Source: CANJDH01 sp964443245 (GTDB lineage Bacteria; Pseudomonadota; Gammaproteobacteria; Burkholderiales; JAEUOS01). Taken from it: 28,090 nucleotides of DNA. The notes beneath the pieces were generated by a model. It saw only the letters and a program-made list of their open reading frames with translations, did not search any database and was not told the origin of the DNA. The number at the start of each line of letters is the position of its first letter. The stretch's first letter is position 1. Positions 8,320 through 16,000 of the stretch are shown here, piece by piece. The position numbers and the translations under genes were made by a program. The stretch is taken from positions 1-28,090 of the forward strand of contig CAYUEG010000039.1 in the NCBI GenBank assembly GCA_964443245.1, given 5' to 3'.

Positions 8320-8434
8320 GGGGTGACACCTCCTGACAGCACGCCGTTCACGCTTATACAACCGACGGCATGCCACACACCGGACCCACGTAGCGTCACC
8401 ATCATGCGGCGGCTGCCCAGAGGCTGCATTGCAC
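8320..8434. other. Convergent intergenic gap without a clear terminator
   Basis: The kinase gene and the dienelactone-hydrolase-like gene converge here. I see only weak symmetry (AGGCTG at 8421 against CAGCCT at 8436, and an 8-bp GGCATGCC palindrome) and no T-run, so no intrinsic terminator is called. Confidence 0.5.
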
Positions 8435-9106
8435 TCAGCCTACATGGGAGCGTAAAAATGCCAATGTGCGTTCGCGCGCGAGGGACGCTGCCGGAGCATC
8501 GTAGGAGCTGCGCTGATCGCAGTTGAACCCGTGATCCGCGGCGTAGATATGCACCGGGAGAGTGGGATGGACGCGCTTGAACGCCTCGACGGAATCGACT
8601 GGGATGTGGGCGTCTCGCTCCCCGAAGTGCAGCATCACCGGGCATTTTGGCTGCTCCGCAGACAATCCGGGAATGCCCCCGCCGTAGTACGGAACAGACG
8701 CAGCAATCCCGGAAAGGCGCGACGCAGCCAGCCAAGACATTCGCCCCCCAAAGCAGTAACCGACCACGCCGACCTTTCCAGCAGTACTGGCAGCAGCAAC
8801 GGCTGACGCAACATCCTTGAGGGCATCATCAAGGTTGACCCTTTGCATGATGTCACGCCCGCGCTGCATTGTTTCAGGCGTGTACTGATCCATCATGACT
8901 GAACGCTCAATCCGATCAAACAAGGCCGGCGCAATCACCAGATAGCCCTCGGACGCATAACCATCCGCAACCTTGCGTATGTGGTCGTTGACACCCCAAA
9001 TCTCCTGGATGACGACGATCCCGCCGCGTACCTTGCCGACCGGCTCGGTGCGATAGGCCGATAGGGTGATGCCGTCCGAAGCGGTCAATTCGATCATTTT
9101 TCCCAT
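8435..9106 (-). CDS. Dienelactone hydrolase family protein
   Basis: Alpha/beta hydrolase of the DLH family; the type enzyme opens dienelactone in chlorocatechol breakdown, but many homologues act on other esters or lactones. The ATG at 9106 is preceded by a strong GAGGAG and gives 223 residues with the usual start (MIELTASDGITLSAYR). The DLH triad is visible: nucleophile C118 in GYCFGG, D165 in GERDAHIP and H192 in ADHGFNC; E35 in QEIWG matches the Glu that holds the Cys thiol. No aromatic ring-cleavage genes are nearby, so the substrate is open. It lies about 100 bp downstream of livF in the same direction with a hairpin between, so it may be transcribed separately. Confidence 0.93.
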   Translation of the reverse strand: MGKMIELTASDGITLSAYRTEPVGKVRGGIVVIQEIWGVNDHIRKVADGYASEGYLVIAPALFDRIERSVMMDQYTPETMQRGRDIMQRVNLDDALKDVASAVAAASTAGKVGVVGYCFGGRMSWLAASRLSGIAASVPYYGGGIPGLSAEQPKCPVMLHFGERDAHIPVDSVEAFKRVHPTLPVHIYAADHGFNCDQRSSYDAPAASLARERTLAFLRSHVG

Positions 9107-9142
9107 GGAAAACTCCTCAAGACAAACTCGATGAATCCACGA

Positions 9143-9165
9143 AAACCGTTGTACACCAACGGTTT
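9143..9165 (-). terminator. Hairpin between livF and the DLH-family gene
   Basis: Nine-base arms AAACCGTTG and CAACGGTTT flank a 5-nt loop. Read on the minus strand, the stem is followed by a short T-rich stretch (TTTTC), so it could weakly terminate liv transcription. A further CCGTTGGT at 9193-9200 can pair with ACCAACGG in the right arm, allowing an alternative fold. It could equally be an operator for the DLH gene, whose start is 37 bp away. Confidence 0.45.
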
Positions 9166-9207
9166 CCTTCAAAATTCCAAGCGCCGCACCGTCCGTTGGT
9201 CTAGGAT

Positions 9208-9921
9208 TCAGACGCCGACATAACGGTGCAACAAATCAGGTTGCCCGCGCAAGTCATTAGAGGAACCAGACCACACAACGCGCCCCTTCTCGACGATGTG
9301 ATGCGTGTCGGCCAGGCGCAAAAGCGGCCCGATGTTCTTGTCGATAACGATGATGGTTTGACCGAGTGCCTTTAATTTGCCCAGGCAATCCCATATCTCC
9401 TTGCGAATTAAGGGGGCAAGACCTTCAGTAGCCTCGTCAAGAATCAACAGCCGCGGATTGGTCATCAATGCTCGGCCAACCGCCAGCATTTGTTGTTCGC
9501 CGCCTGAGAGGTTGGCGCCGAGGTTGCGTTCGCGTTCCTTGAGTCGCGGGAAGAGCGCATACACCTTGTCCAGCGTCCAAGGGTTAGCAGCGGCACGACG
9601 ATTGTTGGCCGTCGCCACCAGATTCTCGCGGACGGAAAGATTGGGGAAAACCTGGCGCCCTTCCGGCACCAGGCCAAGACCCAACTGGGCTACCCGATAC
9701 GAGCGTAGGGTGTGTAGCGCATGACCGTCGAAGGTAATCGATCCGGCGCGTGGCTTGATGATGCCCATGATGCTCTTGACCGTGGTGCTCCGCCCCATCC
9801 CATTTCGCCCCAGTAGGGTGGCGACCTCACCTTCCCGCAATTCAAACGACATGCCAAACAGCGCCTGACTAGTGCCATAGAAGGCGTCGACGTTGCTGAC
9901 TGACAGGAGCGACGTGGTCAT
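9208..9921 (-). CDS. livF: Branched-chain amino acid ABC transporter ATP-binding protein LivF, Walker A Lys replaced by Arg
   Basis: One of two ATPases that would power a branched-chain amino acid (or related substrate) importer with LivG, LivH, LivM and LivK. It has 237 residues, normal for LivF. The signature LSGGEQQ is at 138-144, the Q-loop region at LVPEGRQVFP and Walker B LLILDEATEGLAP at 158-170. The Walker A reads GRNGMGRST, with Arg at 44 in place of the near-invariant Lys (codon CGG). The switch position, often His in ABC ATPases, is within VIDKN (K195), as in many LivF proteins that have Q or K there. The start overlaps the livG stop by ATGA. There is no frameshift, so the gene looks maintained. 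Confidence 0.95.
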   Translation of the reverse strand: MTTSLLSVSNVDAFYGTSQALFGMSFELREGEVATLLGRNGMGRSTTVKSIMGIIKPRAGSITFDGHALHTLRSYRVAQLGLGLVPEGRQVFPNLSVRENLVATANNRRAAANPWTLDKVYALFPRLKERERNLGANLSGGEQQMLAVGRALMTNPRLLILDEATEGLAPLIRKEIWDCLGKLKALGQTIIVIDKNIGPLLRLADTHHIVEKGRVVWSGSSNDLRGQPDLLHRYVGV

Positions 9922-10673
9922 GCCATCTCCTCCTGATCACCAAGATAGGCATCCTTGACGGTGGGATTGTTTCGAATCACGTCGGGAGTATCACAGGCGA
10001 TCACCCTGCCATACACCAAAACGGAAATGCGATCAGCCAGTGCAAAAACCGCATCCATATCGTGCTCGACCAGCACCATGGCGTATTGGCCCTTCAAGCG
10101 ATTCAAAAGCGCAATCATGGCTTCAGACTCGGCCTGGCTCATCCCGGCCATGGGCTCATCCAGCAGCAGAAGCGTGGGCGAGGTTGCCAATGTCATGGCG
10201 AGTTCCAGCTGGCGGTGTTCGCCGTGCGCCATTTCGCCCACCATAGCGTTTGACCGATCTGCCAAACCCACCAGCTCCAACGCCTTACGCGCCGGTTCAG
10301 TCAATCGTTCATCGCTGACCACCGGCGTAAGGAACGAGAAGCTGTGGCCTGCATGGCTCTGCACTGCAAGCATGACGTTTTCGAGGGCAGTAAAGTCGCG
10401 AAATACCTGGCTGATCTGATAGGAACGCCCCAACCCAAGCAACGAACGCGCGGATACCGACTCACCGGCAATATTCCGGCCGTTGAAAAGAATGACCCCT
10501 TGATCCGGCTGCAATTCACCCGCAAGTTGCGAAATCAGCGTGGTCTTGCCTGCTCCGTTCGGACCAATGATGGCGTGGATCTCTCCTGGACGCACCTCAA
10601 GTTCGACGTGATCGGTTGCCACCAGCCCGCCAAACCGCTTCACCAATCCAGTAATGGAAAGAATGGCGTTCAT
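9918..10673 (-). CDS. livG: Branched-chain amino acid ABC transporter ATP-binding protein LivG
   Basis: Partner ATPase of LivF in the HAAT-type importer. I start it at the ATG at 10673, which overlaps the livM stop as ATGA and gives MNAILSITGLVKRFGG, the normal LivG N-terminus, and 251 residues. Walker A GPNGAGKTT is canonical, unlike that of LivF. The family-specific insert (GLGRSYQISQVFRDFTALENVMLAVQ region) is present, followed by LLLLDEPMAGMSQAE and the switch His in VLVEHDMDAVF. If LivF hydrolyses ATP poorly, this subunit would carry the intact catalytic site. Confidence 0.96.
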   Translation of the reverse strand: MNAILSITGLVKRFGGLVATDHVELEVRPGEIHAIIGPNGAGKTTLISQLAGELQPDQGVILFNGRNIAGESVSARSLLGLGRSYQISQVFRDFTALENVMLAVQSHAGHSFSFLTPVVSDERLTEPARKALELVGLADRSNAMVGEMAHGEHRQLELAMTLATSPTLLLLDEPMAGMSQAESEAMIALLNRLKGQYAMVLVEHDMDAVFALADRISVLVYGRVIACDTPDVIRNNPTVKDAYLGDQEEMA

Positions 10674-11665
10674 TTGCCGCCTTTCCCGGACCTTTGGCGC
10701 TCTCCCAAATAGCCGTAGATACCCCGTTTGGCGTATAGGACGACCAGGATCACGAATATCCCGATTACGAATTGCCAATGCTTGCTGACCAGTTCCTCAA
10801 GTGGGGCATATACGCCGGGCTTCCATCCTTGCAGTACCTCTTCAAGCAGAAGCAGCACAATCGCACCGACCACCGGCCCGAACAGGGTGCCCATTCCACC
10901 CAGCACGATAATGACGATCAGCTCGCCCGAGACACTCCATTGCATGAACGATGGGGATGCAAATTTTGTGAAATTTGCAAGAAAGAAGCCAGCCAGCGTA
11001 CAGACCAGGGCCGACACAACATAGGCTGCCAATTTGTACCGAAAAGTCGGGAAACCGAGCGCAAGCATTCGCCTTTCATTGGACTTGATGCCTCTCAGGC
11101 AGAATCCAAAGCGCGCACCCAGCATGCGATGGAACATCCAAAGTGCACCAACCAGGGAAGCGAAGATGGCGTAGTAGAGAACCACATTGCTGCCCAGATC
11201 GAAAAAGCCCATATTGCTGCGTGCATCAATCGTCAGTCCGTCGTCACCGCCGTACTGCTTCAGACTGATCGCCAGAAAGTAACCCATTTGCGCGAAGGCC
11301 AGCGTAATCATGATGAAGGTCATGCCACCGGTTCGCACTACCACGGCGCCAATCAGTGTTGCGAATACCAGACAAACTGCGAAGGCTGTGGCCAGATGCA
11401 GCCAGCCGTTGGTGATGCCGTGAAATGACAGGACGCCAACGGCATACGCCCCCAGGCCCATATACAGAGCATGACCAAAGCTGACCAAGCCGCCAAAACC
11501 AAGGATGAAATTGAGCGCTAGCGCCGCCAGCGCGTAAATCATGATGCGCGAAAAGAGCGTCAAATAAAACGGCTGGCCGGCCCACGCGGCCCAGACTGGC
11601 AAACCTGCCAGAAACAGCATCACCAGTGCTGCCAGAATCACTCGCGGGCTTCTAAACTCAACCAT
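10670..11665 (-). CDS. livM: Branched-chain amino acid ABC transporter permease LivM
   Basis: Inner-membrane permease subunit, 331 residues, strongly hydrophobic with roughly eight to ten membrane segments. LivM landmarks are IYALAALALNFILGFGGLVSFGHALYMG near the N-terminus and the cytoplasmic coupling region around FGFCLRGIKSNERRMLALGF, followed by GGMGTLFGPVVGAIV. It overlaps livH by 8 bp upstream and livG by 4 bp downstream, consistent with tightly coupled translation. It pairs with LivH to form the transmembrane channel. Confidence 0.96.
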   Translation of the reverse strand: MVEFRSPRVILAALVMLFLAGLPVWAAWAGQPFYLTLFSRIMIYALAALALNFILGFGGLVSFGHALYMGLGAYAVGVLSFHGITNGWLHLATAFAVCLVFATLIGAVVVRTGGMTFIMITLAFAQMGYFLAISLKQYGGDDGLTIDARSNMGFFDLGSNVVLYYAIFASLVGALWMFHRMLGARFGFCLRGIKSNERRMLALGFPTFRYKLAAYVVSALVCTLAGFFLANFTKFASPSFMQWSVSGELIVIIVLGGMGTLFGPVVGAIVLLLLEEVLQGWKPGVYAPLEELVSKHWQFVIGIFVILVVLYAKRGIYGYLGERQRSGKGGK

Positions 11666-12578
11666 GTTTCACCGGAAACAAGCCCTGCGGCTTTACCGCT
11701 AGAACCACTGCCATCAGCAAATAGATGAGCATTGAGGCAATCGCTGGCCCTGCTGCCTGCGCCAGCGAGCGCTCCATGCCCATCTGCAAGATCAAGGGCA
11801 AGAACGCACGCCCGACCGTATCGACCAATCCGACAATCAGGGCACCGAAGAAGGCCCCTCGGATCGAACCGATGCCGCCCGTTACGATCACCACGAGGGT
11901 CAGGATCAGCACAGGCTCACCCATACCTGGTTGCACTGACAGAATCGGCCCTGCCATCAACCCGGCCAGCCCTGCCAACCCCGCCCCCAGTGTAAACACC
12001 ATGGAATTGAGAAATTTGATGTCAACGCCGAGAGCAGAGACCATTTCAGCGTTTGATGCCCCGGCACGAATTAGCATGCCGAGCCTGGTTTTGTTGATCA
12101 GAAGGTAGAGCCCCAGAGCGACCACCAACCCCGCTGCAATGAGCGCAAACCGATAGGAGGGATAGTTGAGCCCAAACAAGTTGACCTGCCCGGAGAGGGC
12201 TTCGGGTGCATTCATGTAAATGGATGAAGGGCCCCAAACGTACCGCACGACTTCGTTGAAGGCGAGAATCATGCCGAACGTGGCGAGCACCTGATCCAGG
12301 TGGTCCCGCGCATAAAGCTTCGTCAGGGTCAGCCGTTCGATCAGTAGTCCCAGTACCATCGAACCCACCACTGCGATGACGCCCGCCGCAATAAAGGAGC
12401 CGGTCTTTGCAAATGCGGCTGCGGCAAAATAGGCACCCATCATGTAGATGGATCCATGGGCAAGATTGACAAAGTTCATGATGCCGAAAACCAAGGTCAA
12501 TCCTGCGGCCAGCAGGAATAGCAATATCCCCAGTTGCAAGCCGTTCAGCACTTGGGTGAGAAACAGACCCCAGGTCAT
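11658..12578 (-). CDS. livH: Branched-chain amino acid ABC transporter permease LivH
   Basis: Second permease subunit, 306 residues and typical of LivH. The N-terminus QVLNGLQLGILLFLLAAGLTLVFGIMNFVNLAHGS is characteristic of the family, and GGIGSIRGAFFGALIVGLVD near the C-terminus marks the conserved loop before the last helices. It is separated from livK by about 80 bp containing a strong hairpin, and overlaps livM by 8 bp. Its level is therefore probably lower than that of the binding protein. No strong Shine-Dalgarno is visible before the ATG. Confidence 0.96.
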   Translation of the reverse strand: MTWGLFLTQVLNGLQLGILLFLLAAGLTLVFGIMNFVNLAHGSIYMMGAYFAAAAFAKTGSFIAAGVIAVVGSMVLGLLIERLTLTKLYARDHLDQVLATFGMILAFNEVVRYVWGPSSIYMNAPEALSGQVNLFGLNYPSYRFALIAAGLVVALGLYLLINKTRLGMLIRAGASNAEMVSALGVDIKFLNSMVFTLGAGLAGLAGLMAGPILSVQPGMGEPVLILTLVVIVTGGIGSIRGAFFGALIVGLVDTVGRAFLPLILQMGMERSLAQAAGPAIASMLIYLLMAVVLAVKPQGLFPVKHG

Positions 12579-12612
12579 CGGTTCATCCGCTTTCTACGCC
12601 GTGCCCGAAAAA

Positions 12613-12646
12613 CAAAGCGGAGGATGACTTCTCATCCTCCGCTTTG
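12613..12646 (-). terminator. Intrinsic terminator/attenuator-like hairpin between livK and livH
   Basis: A perfect 15-bp stem (CAAAGCGGAGGATGA paired with TCATCCTCCGCTTTG) encloses a 4-nt loop. On the minus strand it is followed directly by a run of five T residues. It lies 14 bp beyond the livK stop and 34 bp before the livH start, within an otherwise unidirectional cluster. This is the form of an intrinsic terminator or 3'-stabilising structure, expected to give more binding-protein mRNA than permease/ATPase mRNA through partial read-through. Confidence 0.85.
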
Positions 12647-12659
12647 AATGGGTGCACGA

Positions 12660-13823
12660 TTATTTCATCGGGCACTTGTCAAAATAGCCATCCTTGTCCG
12701 CCTTTAGCGGGGTGGCAACGGTCTTGAGGGTGTAGCGGCCCTGGGCATCCTTGATGGCTTCAAACACATGCAGATCCTGAATCGGAAAGTTGTTGGTATT
12801 GAACTTGAAATCGCCTCTAACCGATTTGAAATCAGCAGCCTTGAGTGCAGCCTGAAAAGCCTTCTTGTCAGCTACATTGCCTTTGACCTTGGCAATGGCC
12901 GAATCGAGCAACATGGCCGAGTCATATGCCTGCGCGGCATACTGCGACGGAATGCGCTTGTACTTGGCCTCAAAGTCGGTGACAAACTTTTTATTTGCCG
13001 CATTATTGAAATCAGGCCCCCAGAAGGTGCCGTTAATGACGCCCAACGCAGCATCGCCCTGTGCCGGCAGATTGATGCCGTCCGTCGTGGAAGTATTTAG
13101 GAGCGGGATCTTAGCCTTCAGTCCAGCCTGTGAGTACTGTTTCACGAAGTTGACTCCTAGCCCGCCGGGATAGAACACGAACACCGCGTCGGGATTGGCC
13201 GCCTGCACCTGCGCCAGCTCAGCAGAGTAATCCTGTTGTTGCAACGAGGTATAGATTTCGTTGGCCAAAGGCGTTTTGTAATAGCGCTTGAATCCGGCGA
13301 CGAAGTCTTTGCCGGCCTGATAGTTGGGCGCCATCGCCACGATCCTCTTGTACCCCTTGTCGCTTGCGTACTTACCAACCACTTCAGCCTGTTGGTCGTT
13401 CTGCCATGAGGTTGAAAAGAAAAAAGGCGAGCATTGTGCACCGGCAATGGGGGACGGGCCCGCATTTGAACCGATCAGGAATACCTCCTTTTCGGTGATC
13501 TTCTTGTGGATTGCCATCATTACGTTGGAGAAGGTCACGCCGGTGATGATCGGCACTTTGTCACGTTCGATCAGTTTATCGACGATCTGCACGGCCACTT
13601 CGGGTTTGAGTTGGCTATCTTCCCGCAAGATTTCCACCGGGACCCCTCCCAACCTGCCGCCATTGGCCTGCACAACCATCATGAAGGCATCGTACTGATC
13701 CTGCCCCAATGCCCCTTGTGGACCAGAGAGTTCCGCGACGAAACCGATCTTGATCGGAGCCTGCGCCTGTACAGCCGAAGCCCCCACCAGGGCAAGCGCG
13801 AAAAGCAATGATTTGACGATCAT
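12660..13823 (-). CDS. livK: Branched-chain amino acid-type ABC transporter substrate-binding protein
   Basis: Periplasmic binding protein of the Peripla_BP_6 (Leu/Ile/Val-binding) family, 387 residues. It has a clear signal peptide (MIVKSLLFALALVGASAVQAQA, cleavage expected about residue 22) followed by IKIGFVAELSGPQGALGQDQ, the typical first strand and ligand-loop region. AAGGAG precedes the ATG. It is the first gene of the liv cluster. The family also binds aromatic acids, amides and urea, so the true ligand may not be a branched-chain amino acid; the distance from core metabolic genes gives no further clue. Confidence 0.94.
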   Translation of the reverse strand: MIVKSLLFALALVGASAVQAQAPIKIGFVAELSGPQGALGQDQYDAFMMVVQANGGRLGGVPVEILREDSQLKPEVAVQIVDKLIERDKVPIITGVTFSNVMMAIHKKITEKEVFLIGSNAGPSPIAGAQCSPFFFSTSWQNDQQAEVVGKYASDKGYKRIVAMAPNYQAGKDFVAGFKRYYKTPLANEIYTSLQQQDYSAELAQVQAANPDAVFVFYPGGLGVNFVKQYSQAGLKAKIPLLNTSTTDGINLPAQGDAALGVINGTFWGPDFNNAANKKFVTDFEAKYKRIPSQYAAQAYDSAMLLDSAIAKVKGNVADKKAFQAALKAADFKSVRGDFKFNTNNFPIQDLHVFEAIKDAQGRYTLKTVATPLKADKDGYFDKCPMK

Positions 13824-13985
13824 CTAGTTGTCTCCTTTGGTATACGAAGTCGTGAATCGATTACTCTACAAGTATAACTAAACCCGAATTCAAGAATACA
13901 TGGATGGCGCCAGAACGCAGGCGCGCCTGACGCCTCGGCCATCGCCGGATTCGCCTGGCAAAGGCACGGCAAGGCCGTCCCCACA
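13824..13985 (-). promoter_or_regulatory. livK upstream region with weak promoter candidates
   Basis: This 162-bp gap lies between the livK start and the nagZ stop. On the minus strand TTGAAT (13893-13888) is followed by the -10-like hexamers TATACT (13876-13871) and TAGAGT (13868-13863), but the spacings of 11 and 19 bp are not ideal. A perfect 12-bp palindrome CAGGCGCGCCTG lies at 13918-13929. Neither a clear nagZ terminator nor a named operator is seen. Confidence 0.35.
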
Positions 13986-15023
13986 TCAAGACAGGGAGGC
14001 CACCGTCGCTCGCGCCATCTGATAGCGTGCCATTGCCTGAAGTTCGGCAAGGGAGCTGGCAGGTGCTGATTTGGCCAGACGCGCCAACCGTTCCAATGCA
14101 ACCGGCAATGTGCCTCGGGTCGCTAAACCTTCGAGCACCTTATCGGCATTCTCCGGGTCATTGCAGACGAGAACCATGTCGCAGCCGGCGTCAAGTGCTG
14201 CTGCGGCACGCGCATCGTAACCGCCGGCAACGCTGGCGCCCTCCATCGACAAATCATCGCTGAAAATCACGCCGTCAAAGCGATAGGCGCCACGCAGGAT
14301 CTCCTGTAGCCATGTGCGCGAAAAACCTGCTGGTCGCGAGTCAACGGCCGGATAAATCACGTGTGCGGGCATCACCGACGACAAACCAGCAGGAATCAAC
14401 TGCCTGTAGGGCAGCATGTCGTCCGCCTCGATGGCTGCGTAGTCGCGCTCATCCACTGGTACTTCATGATGCGAATCAGCGCGAATGTAGCCATGTCCGG
14501 GAAAGTGCTTGCCACACGATGCCAGGCCACCTTCGGACAGGCCCCGCTGCAATGCTGCCGCAAGTGCCGCCACGATGTGTGGATCGCGATGAAAAGCCCG
14601 GTCGCCGATCACGCCACTCTCGCCGTAATCCAGGTCGAGCACTGGTGTAAAGCTCAGATTCACCCCGCAGGCACGTAACTCGGCGGCCAGGACGTAACCG
14701 CAGTCCTTGGATGCCTTCAATGCGGCATCTTCATCGACATTCCATAACGTGCCTAGCTTGCGCATTGCCGGAAGCGGGGTAAAGCCATCGCGAAAACGCT
14801 GCACCCTGCCCCCTTCATGATCGACCGCGATGATGAATTGGCTGCCACGGAGCGCACGAATCTCCGCTGTCAGCGCGCACAGCTGCGGCACAGACTCGTA
14901 ATGCCTTGCGAACAGGATCACTCCCCCAAGCTGCGGGTGCATCAACCGTTTGCGGTCAGAATCGTTGAGCGTTGTGCCTTCGACGTCGGCAATTACGACG
15001 CCAAGAGGTAGCGTACCAGCCAT
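13986..15023 (-). CDS. nagZ: Beta-N-acetylhexosaminidase NagZ (GH3)
   Basis: Cytoplasmic glycosidase that removes GlcNAc from 1,6-anhydro-MurNAc peptides during peptidoglycan recycling. The protein has 345 residues, the normal single-domain NagZ length. The family block KHFPGHG is at 172-178, followed by the catalytic-loop DSHHEVP (Asp183/His185 pair as general acid) and FSDDLSMEG with the nucleophile D256. It lies 3 bp after the acpS stop and is the last gene of the ydcH/secretin-like/pgsA/acpS/nagZ run. Confidence 0.96.
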   Translation of the reverse strand: MAGTLPLGVVIADVEGTTLNDSDRKRLMHPQLGGVILFARHYESVPQLCALTAEIRALRGSQFIIAVDHEGGRVQRFRDGFTPLPAMRKLGTLWNVDEDAALKASKDCGYVLAAELRACGVNLSFTPVLDLDYGESGVIGDRAFHRDPHIVAALAAALQRGLSEGGLASCGKHFPGHGYIRADSHHEVPVDERDYAAIEADDMLPYRQLIPAGLSSVMPAHVIYPAVDSRPAGFSRTWLQEILRGAYRFDGVIFSDDLSMEGASVAGGYDARAAAALDAGCDMVLVCNDPENADKVLEGLATRGTLPVALERLARLAKSAPASSLAELQAMARYQMARATVASLS

Positions 15024-15026
15024 TGT

Positions 15027-15413
15027 TCAGGGTCCTTTTTCCAGAATCACAAACGCCACGGCGTGTGTACGCTCATCGGAAAGCGAAACGTGCGCCGCGG
15101 CAATGGATTTGGCATCGAGAAGTGCGGCCAGTTTCGCGCCATATTCCAGATGCGGGCGCCCAACAGCATCATTGATCACCGACAGCTGGTGCCACGTATT
15201 GGCCTCGGAGGGGGCTTCGCCCAGAGCTTTGAAAAATGCCTCCTTGGCAGCAAAGCGCTTGGCTGCGTAAGGAGCCAGATCGGTCATCTGCGCACACACA
15301 CGCATTTCCAGATCGCTCAGAATTCTGCGCGCGAATTTTCCCGAGTGACGATCGAGCGCCCTGCGAATGCGCTCCACCGCAACGATATCCGTGCCAATGC
15401 CGTGAATGCGCAT
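15027..15413 (-). CDS. acpS: Holo-[acyl-carrier-protein] synthase
   Basis: Transfers the 4'-phosphopantetheine arm of CoA to apo-ACP. It has 128 residues, typical of AcpS. It starts MRIHGIGTDIVAVERI with the metal-binding D9, and AKRFAAKEAFFKALG contains the second ligand E58. The C-terminal SLSDERTHAVAFVILE strand is intact. It lies 6 bp after pgsA and 3 bp before nagZ. In many proteobacteria pdxJ sits directly upstream of acpS; here pgsA takes that place. Confidence 0.96.
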   Translation of the reverse strand: MRIHGIGTDIVAVERIRRALDRHSGKFARRILSDLEMRVCAQMTDLAPYAAKRFAAKEAFFKALGEAPSEANTWHQLSVINDAVGRPHLEYGAKLAALLDAKSIAAAHVSLSDERTHAVAFVILEKGP

Positions 15414-15419
15414 GCGTTC

Positions 15420-15983
15420 TCAGGAAGCAGCGCGCATGGCGGCACGAATATAGATTGCCATCGACATCAAGGTCAGCAACGCAGCCAGGCCGATAAACCA
15501 CGTGCCCAATATCTGGGCATCAAACAGGCCTAGAAAATTATCATGAAACAACAAGAGCGGGATCGCGATCATCTGCACAATCGTCTTGATCTTGCCGAGC
15601 GAATTGACAGAGACCGAGGCTGACGCGCCAATGTGCGCCATCCATTCTCTCAGGGCAGAGATCGCAATTTCACGCCCGATGATGACGAGGGCGATCAGGG
15701 TATCACAGCGCCCGAGATTGACCAAAATAATCAGAGCTGCAGCCACCATCAGCTTGTCCGCAACCGGGTCGAGAAACGCACCAAAAGCCGATTGCTGGTT
15801 CAACTTGCGCGCTAGCCAGCCGTCCAGCCAATCGGTGATCGCTGCCAGAACAAACATGAACGTGGCGGCCTGGTTCTTTTCATGCGCCAACATCCAGCTA
15901 TCCGGGAGGTAGAAAATGCCTACTACCAGCGGGATCAACACGATCCGCAGCCAGGTCAGCAGATTAGGTATGTTGACAGTCAT
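15420..15983 (-). CDS. pgsA: CDP-diacylglycerol-glycerol-3-phosphate 3-phosphatidyltransferase
   Basis: Inner-membrane enzyme that makes phosphatidylglycerophosphate, the precursor of phosphatidylglycerol and cardiolipin. It has 187 residues with several hydrophobic segments. It starts MTVNIPNLLTWLRIVLIPL, as PgsA does. The CDP-alcohol phosphotransferase motif is complete: DG(x2)AR at DGWLAR, then G and two Asp in GAFLDPVADKLM. Its ATG is 17 bp after the stop of the secretin-like gene and its stop is 6 bp before acpS, so it probably belongs to one lipid/cell-wall run. Confidence 0.95.
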   Translation of the reverse strand: MTVNIPNLLTWLRIVLIPLVVGIFYLPDSWMLAHEKNQAATFMFVLAAITDWLDGWLARKLNQQSAFGAFLDPVADKLMVAAALIILVNLGRCDTLIALVIIGREIAISALREWMAHIGASASVSVNSLGKIKTIVQMIAIPLLLFHDNFLGLFDAQILGTWFIGLAALLTLMSMAIYIRAAMRAAS

Positions 15984-16000
15984 GACTCTTGGGGGGCCAA

